DNA from: Myoxocephalus aenaeus
Taxonomy: Eukaryota > Chordata > Actinopteri > Perciformes > Cottidae
Direction of reading: 5' to 3'
NCBI GenBank assembly: GCA_038501785.1
Contig: JBAMJR010000162.1
Span: 174,001-238,000 of the forward strand
DNA length: 64,000 bases
Shown here: in pieces, positions 1 through 13,185 of the stretch
Layout of the letters: each line of letters starts with the position of its first letter
Position numbering within the stretch: the first letter of the stretch is position 1
Program-made: the position numbers and the translations under genes
Notes under the pieces: generated by a model
Told to the model about the DNA's origin: nothing
What the model saw: the letters and a program-made list of their open reading frames with translations, nothing else
Database searches by the model: none

Positions 1-3000
1 ATGGGATTACTACGACATGATGTACGATGCCACCATAGTCACTGATGTAGGTCTGCCTCATAATCATTTATAATATACATATTAAATAATCCTAATACAA
101 TTAGCATTTTGTTTGCTGTTTCTACAGTTTGATCTAGTTTGTGACCAGGCTAATTTGTTGGAAGTGGCACAAGCAGTGTTGATGGCTGGCATTCTTTTTG
201 GTTGTCTCTTATTTGGTCCTTTTGCCGAATCGTAAGTGTACTTGACAATGTACAGAATACCGGTGTTCTTGACGCTGTAGAATAAAACAAATAAAAAGCA
301 TGTTCATATGCTGACACTGGTTTTTATCTTTTCCAGGTTCGGTCGTAAACGGGCAGCTCAGATTTCAGTAATTGTGATGCTGATATTTTCTCTCACAACT
401 GGATTATGTCCCAACTTTTATTTATATTTGGCATCCCAGTTCATGGCGGGAATTGGCTATGGAGGTTTCCGACTGAACGGCGTCATATTGGGTGAGGTGT
501 AGGTCACAAAAATGTGGGCTGAGTTTTTGTTAAACCAAGCACTTAACTCATAATGCAAACTAACTCACCATTGTTTTCTTCCCAGTATAACTGCAGTGAA
601 AGTTTCTTTAGCTGCCGAGCTAACACTTAATTTCATCATAAAACTACAACAGCCAGAGGAGATACTGTTAATCATATAGTATACTGTACTGCAGACTGCT
701 GGAGCAGCACCTTTAAACTAACAGTACCTCATGCATGTTAACGCTAACCAAATGCTAACAAAGTTAGCTCGCTAATTGGACATCTTCATAACATTATCTC
801 CAAGTGCATGTCTCTTGTCGTCTTTAAATCAACTAATGGATGTATTTAGATCAACCAGCAATTGTATTATATATATTATAACCATTTACAACATTTTGTC
901 CGTTCTGGGGCTCCATAATTCTTGACGGAGAGAGATGTTAGCGTAATGAACATAAATGTAACCGTCACTGATTTCCTGTTTCTAGCCACTGAGTGGATCG
1001 GGCCTTCCAAAAGATCGTGGGGAGCATGTGTGACTCAACTATTTGGTGCAGTTGGCAATGCCGTCCTTGCCGGTGTGATCTACTTCATCAGAGACTGGAG
1101 ACTTGCTCAATTAATCACAGCAGCTCAACTTACAGTTGTTGCGATTTACATTTGGTGTGTGCATTACTCTTTTTTGTTATTCCCCTTTGTTTGTTTTAAA
1201 GATAAACTACAGATTGCTGATGAGTGTCACTGTCCTTATTTCTGGCAGGTTTATTCCAGAGTCAGCCAGGTGGTTGTTGGACAGAGGAAGGACAGAGGAG
1301 GCGAAACAGTTGATTACCAAAGTGGCAGCCATCAACAAACGCCCTGTTCCAGAGTCTCTGCTGGAAAAGGTGCTGATCCTACACAAAAAAAACATATTTT
1401 TTATGCCACTGTATCAAGATTTAATTGGAATATAACATATACTGGTAATATCAAACACATGATGGGGAAATAAGATAAAATAAGATAGTCCTGCAGTGGG
1501 GAAATTACAGGATTACAGCAGCATTGCTCACAAGTAAATAAAAGATAAAAATCAAGTAATATAAATAAACAGTAAAACAGTCATAAAAACAGTAAAGAAG
1601 AATATTAAATATACAGACTGAATACAAAATAAAAATAAAAAGTATATAAAAGTAATTAAACGTATTGCACGTATTAGATATTGCACCAGGTGAATGAATC
1701 CATATTACATGTCTCCAACTTAATGTTTGTCTCTGAACAGTGTCAGAAAGATCTTGACTTCACCCGTTTGTAACTTTTGAGGAAAAAGTTGTTTTAGATT
1801 ATAATGGCTTGTGAACCCTACAATCAATTGGATTGTGCTGGATTGCAGCCAACTATTGAGGAGTAAATAACAGAGCGACTCGCATGAAGAGTGAACGATA
1901 CATAAGAGAGTTCATCACCTCTCTGACACAGTGCCAACAAAGGCTGTCGGATGACACGATTTGCTCACACATGCAAGCATCAGCGTGACATTGTGTCCAC
2001 CCCTTGTGCATTACAGATTGTTAAGAAAGAAACAGAGAAAAAGGGAGGCATAATAATACTTATCCAATCCTCTGTGCTGAGGAAGTATTTCTTTACCTTA
2101 ATATTTGCATGGTAAGTCGCGTTTCATTATACCCATAACAACCCTACTGAGCCTGTAAATGACGCATTGAGATAGTAACACCTTTTGCAATTCTTATTTC
2201 AAGTTGTTGAACACTTGCTTTGTGTTTGTAAACCTTCAGGTTCTCATTGAATCTCACCTACTACTGCCTTTCTTTCAATGTGGGAAATTTTGGCTTGGAC
2301 ATCTTCCTGACGCAGCTCATGTTCGGTCTGACTGAACTACCAGCTCATATACTTTGCATCTGGCTGTTGGAGGCACTGGGGAGAAAAGTGTCCCTGATGG
2401 CAACTCTTCTGATTGGGGGATTCTTGTGCATCTTAATCCTTGCTGTTCCCCAAGGTAACGTGTTTCTCTGGCTGGACCACTTTCACGCTAGTGAAATGTC
2501 TCTGGATAGGTTGCAATCAAATTGAGTGCAGAATATTTATATTTATGCCTGGGCGGCGGCTGTAGCTCATGGGGAGAGTGGTCGTCCTGAAACCACAAGG
2601 TGGCCGGCTCGATCCCTGGTCTCCCCATAGTTTGCATGTCGAAGTGTCCTTGAGCAAGACACTTAATTACTAAGGATGGGTTCAAATGCAGAGAATACAT
2701 TCCCCCTGGACTAATCAGGGATTTAAATAAAATTAAACAAATATTTCCACTCAGAGTAAAATCTCAGCAATGTTGGTTTGATTGCCTCATTCTTATAACA
2801 ACCACACAGAGTCGGCGTTATGGTTGCTGGTTCTACAGTAGTTTTTTTTTTTTTTATGTGTCCGACACTGTGTTAATCTGTTCAAGGTGACGCTGTTGCT
2901 GTGACCACTTTAGCAATCTTAGGACGTTTTTTCGTAAACTGGGCAGGATCCGTATGCAACTTGTATGTTCAGGAGCTGTTCCCCACGTCTTTTCGGTAAG

Positions 3001-4472
3001 CCGTCTCCCTCTGAGTCTCTTCATCTCACCGTAGTATGATGCACTTTATAATAATTACAGGCTATTTAGTAATAGTAAAGCATGAGTAAACACTTAATTC
3101 ATCATTTATAAAGCATTGTTCCAACATGAGCACTCATTAGTAACTAATTTGTATGCAATTCATAAACACAGTAATTAATGCATGTTTTATTCTTGATTAA
3201 TAATCTTGACTATTATGCGTTTCATGATTGGGTTTTCATACTTTATAAATGATGGATTCCCCATAAATGTAAATTAAGTATTAGGGACTTATAGATGATT
3301 AATAAAATAATTTTTAAAGTGTTAGTAAATGATAAAATGTATTTATTCATGCATTTATTTATACATATAATGATGATTTAGATATGCACTAATGTTTAGG
3401 GACTATGTTAACATGCGATTTATAAACGTGTTTTAATACTGCAATTCAAGATTAATTCAGGTAGTTACTAGTCGTTAGTTAAGTTTTAGTTAAGTATTTT
3501 GTGTGACCTCATCTAAAGTGAGGGCTATCTATGCTTTACAAAGCGTTAATAAATGACATTGAAAGGCCAGCAGTGCCTCAAAGCTAACAAAAGTCTCACT
3601 TATCTTCTCAACAGAAATGAGTTACCAATGATATTTGTTGAGTTGTCCGGCCGCCAAGGTTAAATATTAGACTTGGTTACTATTTTTGACCTGTTTTAGT
3701 TGAGGGAGGTGACAAATACGATGATATGTGGTTCAGCCCAGCAGCTGTCAACAACCCTTTTCTCTTATGTGACACTAGCTTCAGTATTCTATTCAGTATT
3801 CACTAAATGGTGTTACTGTTGTTTTTAGTCGACTGATGTTGGACAGGTTGAATGCTTTTATCCAAGAATGTTTCTAAATGCACAGATTAAAAGCAATACA
3901 ACCACCGTTGAAATATTTGTATTTGTATACCTTGTATTTTAACTATTTCGGAAGCTTTATGAGATGAAATGAAGTTTAGTATGATACGTTTTCACTGATA
4001 AAGACAACTTGCTCTGACCACGATGGAATACTTTATATAAAAAAGCTGTGCACCCCTGAGCTCTGTATGTCTCTGTTTCAGACAAACGGCCTCTGGTTTG
4101 GGCTCCATCGCAAGCCGAGCTGGTGGCTTGCTGTCCCCGTTGCTCAACATCTCGGCTGTGTACCACTGGTCCATACCCACCATCGTCTTCAGCAGCCTCA
4201 CACTGACCAGTGGAGCTCTCAGCTTCCTGCTTCCTGAGACCAGGAGAAAAGAGCTTCCTGATTCAACCGATGAGGCCGAGGGCAACAGGTAAAGCAAGCT
4301 GCAGGCCGATGGCCTTCATAATACTTACACCAAGGCCGGGACTCTGCACAGTCAAACACCTGGAACAACTGCATATGAATCAGATGTTGCATTTATATTT
4401 ATATAGCGCCCTTCTGGTCTCCAGACCACTCAATGGCTTTACACTACATGCCATCATTCACCCATTCTCACC

Positions 4473-4553
<81 letters not shown>

Positions 4554-4824
4554 TCATACACTGATGAGCAGGTGGCACCATACAAGGTGCCACCTGCTCA
4601 TCAGCATCTCATCTAATCACTCACACACCGATGGAACGGCCTTCAGGAGCACATTGGGGTTCAGTATCTTGCCCAACGACACTTTGACTATTTATTGTGT
4701 TTGCCTCAGTGTTTTAACAGGAAAAACTCTTCTGTGTATTAATTTCTTCCACAGAAATAAGAACACCCTAAAGAACCACAGTCAATCAAACAAGCCTGCA
4801 CAAATCATATCCACCCATCTGTAG
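1..4824 (+). CDS. slc22a13: SLC22 organic ion transporter, copy 1 (slc22a13-like), 5' partial
   Basis: Plasma-membrane major-facilitator transporter of the organic anion/cation family. Ten-exon model read from GT-AG junctions and in-phase joins: 1-46 (end of exon 1), 128-231, 337-491, 986-1154, 1249-1369, 2017-2111, 2240-2454, 2887-2995, 4082-4288, 4755-4824. The joined frame is open for 429 codons to TAG at 4822-4824. Exons 2 to 9 have exactly the same lengths as in the two downstream copies (104, 155, 169, 121, 95, 215, 109, 207). Visible family motifs are FGRKRAAQ in the TM2-TM3 loop, PESARWLLDRGRTEEA after TM6, and LLPETRRKELPDS after TM12. About 110 N-terminal residues (TM1 and the glycosylated loop) lie outside the window. 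The C-terminal tail in exon 10 differs completely from copies 2 and 3. Assignment to SLC22A13 rests on family resemblance plus linkage to xirp1 and csrnp1; another SLC22 subfamily name is possible. A poly(A) signal lies at 5211-5216. Confidence 0.88.
1476..1690 (+). repeat. dispersed repeat, 'cagtggggaaattac' family, copy A
   Basis: Intron 5 of SLC22 copy 1 holds an AT-rich stretch starting gataaaataagatag and containing cagtggggaaattacaggat. A closely similar block sits at 48122-48340, about 46 kb away, showing it is an interspersed repeat. It looks like the 3' part of a non-LTR element, but no ORF supports this. Confidence 0.6.
2547..2738 (+). mobile_element. tRNA-derived SINE in intron 7 of SLC22 copy 1
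   Basis: The head has a pol III A-box-like GTAGCTCATGGGGAG and a B-box-like GGCTCGATCCC, as in tRNA-derived SINEs. It is followed by a body with cttgagcaagacacttaa and an AT-rich tail ending near aaataaaattaaac. It is not a functional tRNA: no cloverleaf can be completed. Confidence 0.65.
3041..3556 (+). repeat. AT-rich dispersed repeat, copy 1
   Basis: A roughly 515-bp AT-rich block in intron 8 of SLC22 copy 1 (gcactttataataa ... gctttacaaagcg). It recurs in reverse orientation at 14464-16078, where a hAT element splits it. No coding potential was seen, so it is probably a non-autonomous transposon. Confidence 0.6.
4395..4680 (+). repeat. dispersed repeat with (CA)n and perfect hairpin
   Basis: Intron 9 of SLC22 copy 1. 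It contains tatagcgcccttctggtc, a (CA)n microsatellite at about 4477-4552, then a perfect 19-bp inverted repeat (4561-4579 with 4586-4604, stem ctgatgagcaggtggcacc) around a 6-bp loop. This layout is seen in a common fish interspersed repeat. Confidence 0.6.
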
Positions 4825-5210
4825 TCTGCTTCCTTCTCTTTCTGACGTTCGGGGAGCGACCAAATTCCCATGTGCACACAAGAAATATCAAATTGTAATT
4901 GGAAGATTGGCATGACACTTCCAGAGTATGTTCATGCTTTCCATTTTGGACACTCCATTGGTTTTCCTGTGGCGCCACCTTCAGGTCAAATAAGGAGGTC
5001 AAATCAAAGGAGCTGATTGCTGTGGAAGTTACTGATAACGTTAATGCTCCCAAGGTTCTTGTTTGGATGACATCATGGCTTTCTCTCTTGTGCCAGCCTC
5101 AGGACAAAGTCTACATTTTTAGTCAGTATGTCAGTTTTTACCTCGTACTGTTGTAAGTTACCTAAATTATTAACTGATCTGAGATCTACTTGAGATTTGC
5201 CAAAGCTCTC

Positions 5211-5216
5211 AATAAA
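5211..5216 (+). terminator. poly(A) signal of SLC22 copy 1
   Basis: AATAAA 387 bp downstream of the copy 1 stop codon, the first consensus hexamer after the gene. Confidence 0.5.
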
Positions 5217-6724
5217 AACATTTCACACTGGTGGTCTGTGGGTTTTGCTGAACCAAATGTGGGAAAATGTTACTGTGGAAAAACATACTATTTTAGATTT
5301 TCTTCAAAGTAATTATTTTATCCTTTTGAGAGGCACAAACCAAATACCATTCACCTATTCGGGTGAGCACAAGTCTGCGAATAAAATGGAAACTATCTGC
5401 AAGGAGGTCAATGATTCAATATGTGAACCATAACTTTATTCTAGTAGTAAAAGTACAATAGTCCATCTTTATGAGAGGACAGCAACCTGCAATATTTGAA
5501 ATGCTCCTGACATAGCACCACCTCCTGTTCTGTAAAGTAAAGTAAAGTCAAATATCTGGAACCCAAGATTCTGCCGGTTATGGTGAAGACACCTACAGAG
5601 ATGTTTACTTTGATACTTTTTATTTATGCTTCATATTTCATTCATCTGTATGGGACCAAGTGCACTACTGAGAAAAACAATTCCAAATGTATTTATTGTG
5701 CAACAGAGCTGATTTGTATCTTGTATGGAAACATGAATGTTTGTGTGTGTGTGTGTGTGGGGGTAATAATGAAGTTACAATGTGTTCTAGGTTAAGTGCC
5801 GTTAAGTGCAGGAGTAAAGGACCATCATAAGGATTCACAGATACCCATGAACACTGTGATGGGAAAAATGCATATGCTGTCTGTTTAAAGAATCATTCGC
5901 TGTTAAACATGTGGGTTAAATACTGATGTATGTTCAGATTAATGAGTAACATATAAGTAAAGATGGAGGGACTGATAACATGGGTTGTCAGGCTTAGGGG
6001 GCTACTCTGATTCTGACCAGTTGATAAGAACGCTGAAGTGCACAGTCATTCTTCTAACTGCACGGTTTGATGTATGTGGGGACAGGGGATTGGTTGAACG
6101 TATAGTTTCGATCAGGTCAAAGTACGCACAGTTAATGTATAACACGTGTTTGAGCTAGTGAGAACCAATTAGAGATGAGATGGTCTTGAAGGGATGGTCA
6201 TTTCAAAAGTATATAACTGACTGTTTTAACAATGATATTTGGTGGAAACCCTGACAGGCATTGCTGATTCATGGCTGTTGAGGTTTTTTCCCTGCTTGCG
6301 CAAGCATGAATGAACGAACGGGGACATTTTGTTTTGACCAGAGAAACTTTGCTTGCTTGTTTGTTTTCGATATTTGATTGGAAACTTTGAACTCTCCACT
6401 CGAGTATAGAATTATTTCCACCACAACACGTAATCACATATTCATATTACTCATTGCACATTGAGTCGTCCACAAGCTGCTAGCTTAGCAGCTGTGTGTA
6501 CTAACAATATTCAAGTTGTTTATGTTTAGTATGATATGTTTTACGTTAATAATGATCAATTGGGAGGGAGGTCTGTCAGTACTGTCTCGCTAGATTTAAC
6601 AACTGGAGCTAGTGCTGCTAACTACTTGAATTGGAAAGAGTTAGCAACACTGCGCTGCTTTTTTGAGCTGTGACATTATTTATTTAAAAGAGCAAACTTT
6701 TGCACACCAGTAGGTCGACAGGTG
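5217..6724. other. intergenic, no gene recognised
   Basis: Stretch between SLC22 copy 1 and the repeat cluster. Only short unconserved-looking ORFs and a short (GT)n at 5741-5758 are visible. No coding or RNA gene can be supported. Confidence 0.6.
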
Positions 6725-7080
6725 TAGGAGATTCAAGATATTTTTTTTGTCATATGCACAGATAACAGACAGTTACTCCGTACAATGAAAAGCTTATTTT
6801 TGCTGGGTCCTCCTTACACACAGAATTACAATAAACTTCTAAGGTAAACATTTTTTTTTAAATTTGAATTAAGAATACAAAAAACATTGCTATAAATGCT
6901 AATAGTATAAGAAAATATATAAAATAAGGTACAACACTGTTGTCATCAGGCTGATGGCCTGCGGGTAGAAATTGTCAGTCTCGTGGTTCTGGACTTCAGA
7001 CTCCTGTAGCGTCTGCTGGGGGGGTGTTCTGTCCCTGATGATGTGGTGTGCTCTCCTGGTCTAGGAGAATACCAAGTGGA
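6725..7080 (+). repeat. dispersed repeat, 'gtcatatgcacag' family
   Basis: Begins gattcaagatatttttttt gtcatatgcacag and includes gtctgctgggggggtgttc. A related head (tttattggcatatgcaattt) occurs at about 51895-52200, supporting an interspersed origin. Confidence 0.45.
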
Positions 7081-7631
7081 GAGACAATATAGAACAAAAA
7101 ACTCCTGCACACTGTTTTCTACACTTGCTTTCAGAGATGTGTAGTGACATTGTTTCGGTACATCAGGTTACTTTACAAAACAATACGAGAGCATGTCTTC
7201 AATAGTTTGGTAGAGCCACACAGAGCAATCAGCTCACACTACTCTATGACATCACTCAATCAATCAAGAATCATAAATGTCACATCATGGCATCAAAGGC
7301 CTAAAATATCAGCATGAAAACATAAACATCATTCCATATAGAAAGAGTGTCTTGAAAATAGTTTTGAATGCACATCGACATAATGAAGAAAAGCTGCCAA
7401 GATAATTGTATCAAATCTGTAATTCTGAATCGGTTGGAGCTTCACAAATAAGTCTTCAAGAGTCAGTCTCTAGACAAGAAAGGAGAAGAACTGTATTAGA
7501 GAAAATATATATTGTTTAAGCTCATGAAGAAGCTCATGAAGATGAAATCTGTCATTAATAGCACATCATAAAATATTAATGTAATCCATTTGGGATACAA
7601 ACGGTACATCAGAAAAATCACAGAGAATATG

Positions 7632-8078
7632 TCATAAAGTTAAATTGAGAAGTAGCTCATCATTCAAACACTTGGGAGGCAAGGTCTGCAGAATGAAGAT
7701 CCAAAAAGTTTCACGTTGTTTTAGCAGCAAGTCAAGATCCCCACCTCGAGGTGGTAGACTGACCTTTTCAATGCCACAAAAACATAAAGTGGAAATGTCA
7801 CGTGTTTCATCATTAAAATGTACGGCTACAGGATGACCCCAGTCGTTCCTTTGTATAGAGCTCTTGTGTTCACTTCTGCGTAGCTTGAGCTTTCTGCTAG
7901 TTTTACCTCCATACACAAGTCCACATGGACAATGGTGCACGTACACCGCATGCGTGGAGGCACAAGTGACAACACTCTTGATGGAAAAACACTTTGTTGG
8001 TGTGAGGATGATAAACGTTGGGTTAATTATGTAAAGTAATATTGTGGTGTGCAGAGCTATCCACAACAGCAGTTGCAT
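7632..8078 (-). pseudogene. Penelope-like retroelement fragment: GIY-YIG endonuclease domain
   Basis: The minus-strand ORF encodes a Cys-rich linker and a GIY-YIG-type core: ...CPCGLVYGGKTSRKLKLRR, EH, then PVAVHFND and GIEKVSLPPRGGDLDLLLK, ending LNDELLLNLTL. This order (KCFSIKSVVTC, CPCGL-Y-GKT, R-SEH, PVA-HF, RGGD--LL-QRE--WI) is the C-terminal endonuclease of Penelope/Neptune-type elements. The reverse transcriptase that should precede it, at higher coordinates, is not recognisable, so this is a 5'-truncated relic. It lies between SLC22 copies 1 and 2. Confidence 0.7.
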
Positions 8079-8507
8079 TGGGTAGGGGGCTTAGCAGGCT
8101 CTGTTATAGAGGTTGTGTGGCTTTGTAACGTGCAGAATCGGCATGGACCAATAGGTCTTTTAAGTTTTTCACACGGGAGGCAAATCATTAAAACTTGGTG
8201 CTAGTTCAGGTGAAGGTGAAATGCTCCTGTAAATGTGGACATGGCCTTTTTCTTTAGTTAAATTTGATGGAGGTACCTTCCACAGGTCTCCTCCTCCTTT
8301 GGGGCAGAACAGCCACGTGCCAGCCGTCCTAGAAGCTGCACCTCTGATTGATTGCAAATATAAGATTGACCGTCAATTTGTCCGTTCTGCCCAACGAGGC
8401 CCCTCCGTTGTCAAATGTTGTCATATTACTTTTTCCCCAGAGTAAAATGACTGATTTGAAAACATACTGTGAAAACGTGTGATAAATGAAGATAACTGTA
8501 ATCTGAC

Positions 8508-8988
8508 CTTCAAAGGTCAATCTATTCAAGCACATTTCAAATGCAGGCTGTAGTGATACAGCAAGGTGTCAAGTTATCAGGTCATATCAAAAAAACATTC
8601 AGCTACTTTTTTGGCAACCTTTATAATATAAAGCTGTTGTTAAAAGCCTTGTAACTCATTGTTGTTTCAATGAAAAATATTTCATGGTATGGTCATATTT
8701 GTAATTGCAATAATTTCAGTCTTTTAAAGTGGACATCTTAAAAAGTTGCCAGCAAGGAGTCATGATGTCAGATAAGGCAAAGAAAGTCAACAATAAAAGT
8801 TTGAAGTTCAGTTCAGGTGAAAACAAAAATACACATGAAAAGGAACATAATGATCTTCATGACATAACCATATAACCATCATCAGTTTACTAAGATATAG
8901 TTAACTTAGGTCAAACATTAATTGGAATTGGTTGGAGCTGTGCTGAAGCACTTTTCAACCAACACAAAGTGAGCTAACTCATATCAAC
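8508..8988 (+). promoter_or_regulatory. putative promoter of SLC22 copy 2
   Basis: This upstream region is partly conserved with the same position before copy 3. Two candidate sites recur: CTTCAAAGGTCA (8508-8519), resembling an HNF4/nuclear receptor half-site, and GTCAAACATTAAT (8910-8922), an imperfect HNF1-like palindrome. The 60 bp before the ATG are almost identical in both copies. No TATA box is obvious. HNF1 and HNF4 control many kidney and liver SLC22 genes, but use of these sites is inferred. Confidence 0.35.
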
Positions 8989-11900
8989 ATGGCAGATTTT
9001 GGAGAGATCCTGAGGAACATTGGAGAATTTGGGTTATTCCAGCAGCTCACTCTGATTGCACTTAGCTTTCCAAATTTAATTCTGCCTTTTACTTTAGCAA
9101 GTTTCCTTTTCATCCAGTCTGACCCAGAGCGACACTGTAACACAGACTGGATCCTTCAGGCGGACTCCAACCTGACCACAGATGAGCAGCTGAACCTGAC
9201 TCTGCCCCGCGAGGAGGACGGGACCTTCAGCAGGTGTCAGATGTTTGTCCCTGTGGAATGGGACATCGGTGCCATCAGGGAGTACGGACTCAATGAGACC
9301 ACCAGGTGCCGGGATGGATGGGATTACTACGGCACGATGTACGATGCCACCATAGTCACTGATGTAAGTAATGAGTGTAGAAACTGGAGACATTGCCGTC
9401 ATAAATTCTTCATTCATTTAATGTTTTTTTCTTTCTTTGCAGTTTGATCTAGTTTGTGACAAAGCTAAGATGTTGGAAGTGACACAAGCAGTGTTCATGG
9501 CCGGTATTCTGGTTGGTTCTGTCATATTTGGACCTTTTGCTGAATCGTAAGTGTATTGAATGCAGTTAAAAACAGTTTTTGATCTATTCTGTGACATTTT
9601 TTAAAAGAAAAGGTATATAGCCCCACTTACAATTCCCATTTTTACAATTTTAGATATAAGGTGCAATTTGTTTCTAACACTAAACTAAGTACAAGCAGTG
9701 CATATGAATGTCTTGCAAAGTCTTAAGCATTGCATTTAGTTTTCTAACAAAAAGGTCTTAGATAGTATTGAACAATGTCTAACCTTTTACTTTATCATCA
9801 ACTTTTGTGTTGTCTAATGTCATATTTTATTTTGACATTTCATCGTACTCCTTCATATGTCTTGTGTGTCCATATTAAATACCTATTGTTCAGTAAATAA
9901 ACTTATACCATTTAGTTAATTTGATTAGATTAGGTTAATTGGAGTTTTGGAGCTATTGCAGTCTTTCTGCCAATTTGCACCATCAGTTCTTTTAATTCTG
10001 TGCGTTGACCATAAGAGAAGCTTGTCTTTTTTTTAATACTGTACTTATGTTCATGTCTTTCTGTTGCAGGTTTGGTCGCAAACAAGCAACTCAAATTACA
10101 ACAGTTCTATTGTTCACATTTACTGTAACAACAGCACTATGCCCCAATGTCTACTTATACTTAGCATCCATGTTCATGGTGGGAATTGGAGCTGGAGGCT
10201 ATCGAATCAACTCTATTATATTAGGTATGAACTATATACAGGTATCATTTTACATCACATGTGACATTGATTCTTTTTAAAATTCAAAATCATATAATAG
10301 TAATGTAAAATATTTTCCTGATTGCAGCCACTGAGTGGATCGGGCCTTCCAAAAGATCGTGGGGAGCATGTGTGGCTCAGCTATTTGGGGCAGTTGGTCA
10401 GTGCGTCATCGCTGGTGTGATCTACATCATCAGAGACTGGAGACTGGCTCAACTAATCACAGCAGCTCCACTCACACTGGTTGTTGTCTACATATGGTGT
10501 GCATTAACTATTGTTGTATTGCCTTTGATATTCTCATTTGTAAATGATTGACTATTTGAAGTGTCACTTCCCCTGTGTCTGTGAGGTTCGTTCCAGAGTC
10601 AGCCAGATGGCTGTTAAGCAGAGGAAGGACAGAAGAGGCCAAGCAGCTGATAGTCAAGGCAGCCGCCATCAACAAACGCTCTGTTCCAGACTCTCTTCTA
10701 AACAATGTACATTTCTCTTTTCCCCCCATTATCCATAGTGTTGGGTAATACCTCTTTGCTGCCTAAGAGTACTTGTTAATACTTTTAACAATCCTAGTAA
10801 ATTATTATCAATAAATATGTGTGTCACTAAAGATTATTTATGTTACAGATTGCTGTGCAATATGTTGGGAACAAAGGAGGCATTACAGTTATTTTCAGAT
10901 CACCTATACAGACTAAATATTTCTTCATCATAATATTATCATGGTAAGTTAAAATGTACTACTTGAATCTTTAATAGAATTAGTTTTTGCTTTAATAAAA
11001 ATAACTCTACGTATAGTCATAATTTGGGAAATTAGCTCTAGGCTGTAATGTTTATTTCTGCTATAAAGTGGACATGATGGGGGTGTATGAGGATTGACTT
11101 TTTGCCTTTGTAGCCAGCCGCAAGTGGACATTTAAGGAACTGCAGGGGCATGTGTCACACATTGATAATGTTCGGATAGCCAAAGTGGTAAATTGGGAGG
11201 TCACTTAACGCTGCGATTGAGACCAAGATACAATGTTATTAATGCTATATAATATAGGATGTTCAAGGCATCCTCTCCATGACTAATGTGTTTCCTTCCT
11301 GTCTTTAAACTCAGGTTTTCACTCAGCCTTTCCATCTTCTGCGTGTACTTCAATATGGGAACCTTCGGCTTCAGTATCTTTGTGACACAGCTGTTGTTTG
11401 GTGCTATTGGAATACCAGCTCATATACTGTGTATGTGGCTGCTGGAGGTTTTTGGCAGAAAAATATTATTTGTAGCAACACTTCTGTCTGGAGGACTCTC
11501 TTGCATACTTGTCCTGGCTGTTCCTCAAGGTAATCCCCTTTATATATTTCTATCAAAATTATAACTTTATGTTTTTGTCCTGTGTGTCTGGTTCTCAACT
11601 TTTGTTTTTTGTGTGTTTCTTTTTTTCAGGAAATATCATTGCTGTTATGTCCTTAGTCGTTGCAGCGCGTTTTTTCCTGCTCTCGTGTGCTTCTATATGT
11701 AATGTTTTTGTTCAGGAGTTGTTTCCAACATCCGTTAGGTAGGTGTTCACAGGCTTTATATGGTCCAGACCATGCAATAGCCATTTAAGATGTACTAAAC
11801 TGATTGTATTAACCTACTTAAGTGTCCAATGGCCTTAGATCTTCAGGTAGAGCCCCTCTGGCCGTTCCAAAGTTGAAGCTTAAATCTAAAGGTGACCTTG

Positions 11901-13128
11901 CTTTTTCCATCAGGGCCCCTCGGCTTTGGAACGACCTTCCTAGGGAGATAATACTGCATTCACACCAAACGCGACACGAATATTCACGCCGCATTTACCC
12001 AGTTTACTCGCGCGACAATAAAAGGGTGTTCACACCAAATGCGTGAATAATCGTACTGCGACAAAGGGCGTCGTGGCTTATCTCCGTTGCTTCTCTCCGT
12101 GAAAAGAGCTATCATTTCCGCTATCGACTATGGAAGAAATAACCATTATTTCTGCGTTATACTTATTGTGGAAGTCCCAAAAATGTCGGAACATCAAACG
12201 CCCTCGTGTTTGGGTTCATAACACCATCCGTAGCCGCACACAGCTCGGTGAATTTCACCGACTCCTCCAGGAACTGCGTCTGGCTTATCTCCGTAAAACA
12301 GATACCGCTTCCGCCATCCACCATGGAAATAACCACTAGTTCTGCTTTATACTTGTTGTGTAAACTCCACATACGTCAGAACATCAAACTCCATGGTGTC
12401 TGGGTTCATAATATTATCCGTAGTCCCACAACAGCGTCTGAATGACGGCCGCTACCAGCGCTACTTCAGGCGGAGCAGCAACAGCTTGATTCAGACAGCA
12501 ACGGCAGGACGGCAGTGATGATGGGCGGAGCTTCTCAACGCTGATTCTCAACGCTGATTGGCTGACACAACTCTGAGTCACGTGATTTTTTGTTGGGATT
12601 TGAACTTGCCCGAATTCGCGCCGCGTCCAACGCGCTATTCGCCCTGCCTCAAACGCGTCATTCGCGCCGCGCGGCGGAAAATTCGCGTCTTCACAACCTA
12701 TCGCGTCTGTGCATTGACTTTGCATGTAATCTACTCGCGCGAATAATTCGTGCCGCGTTTGGTGTGAACACGGCATAAGGCTTGCAGAATCAGTGAACTT
12801 CTTTAATTCACAGTAGAACACAATTTTATAGACTTGCTTTTATGGGTCTTTGAAGTGATTTTATTCTTTGTATTTTTTTTATTTTTTATTTTTTATAGTT
12901 TTGAGGTCTTCTACCAGCCTTCTTTCGTCATCACGTGTCTTCTCTCTACAATGCTTTTGCATATTCTGTCTTTTTGTTTTCATTTTACCTTTATTATTAT
13001 TCATGCAATAAGTCACGTGTGTGCATGCGTCCATGAGTGAGTCTGTGATTAAGTGTGCACCTCTTCCACAGAGGTGCACACTTTTGCACATCTTTTATTG
13101 CCTTTGTTATATTGCCCTCTGATTGATA

Positions 13129-13185
<57 letters not shown>

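Noticed and set aside
2547..2640. Possible tRNA gene (A and B boxes), also at 54003
   Set aside because: No closable cloverleaf, and a repeat body and AT-rich tail follow. They are SINE heads.
4284..4294. Early stop (AAC AGG TAA) right after exon 9 as the true end of the SLC22 genes
   Set aside because: The TAA is created by the GTAA of a good donor in all three copies, and a matching last exon with stop exists downstream in each.
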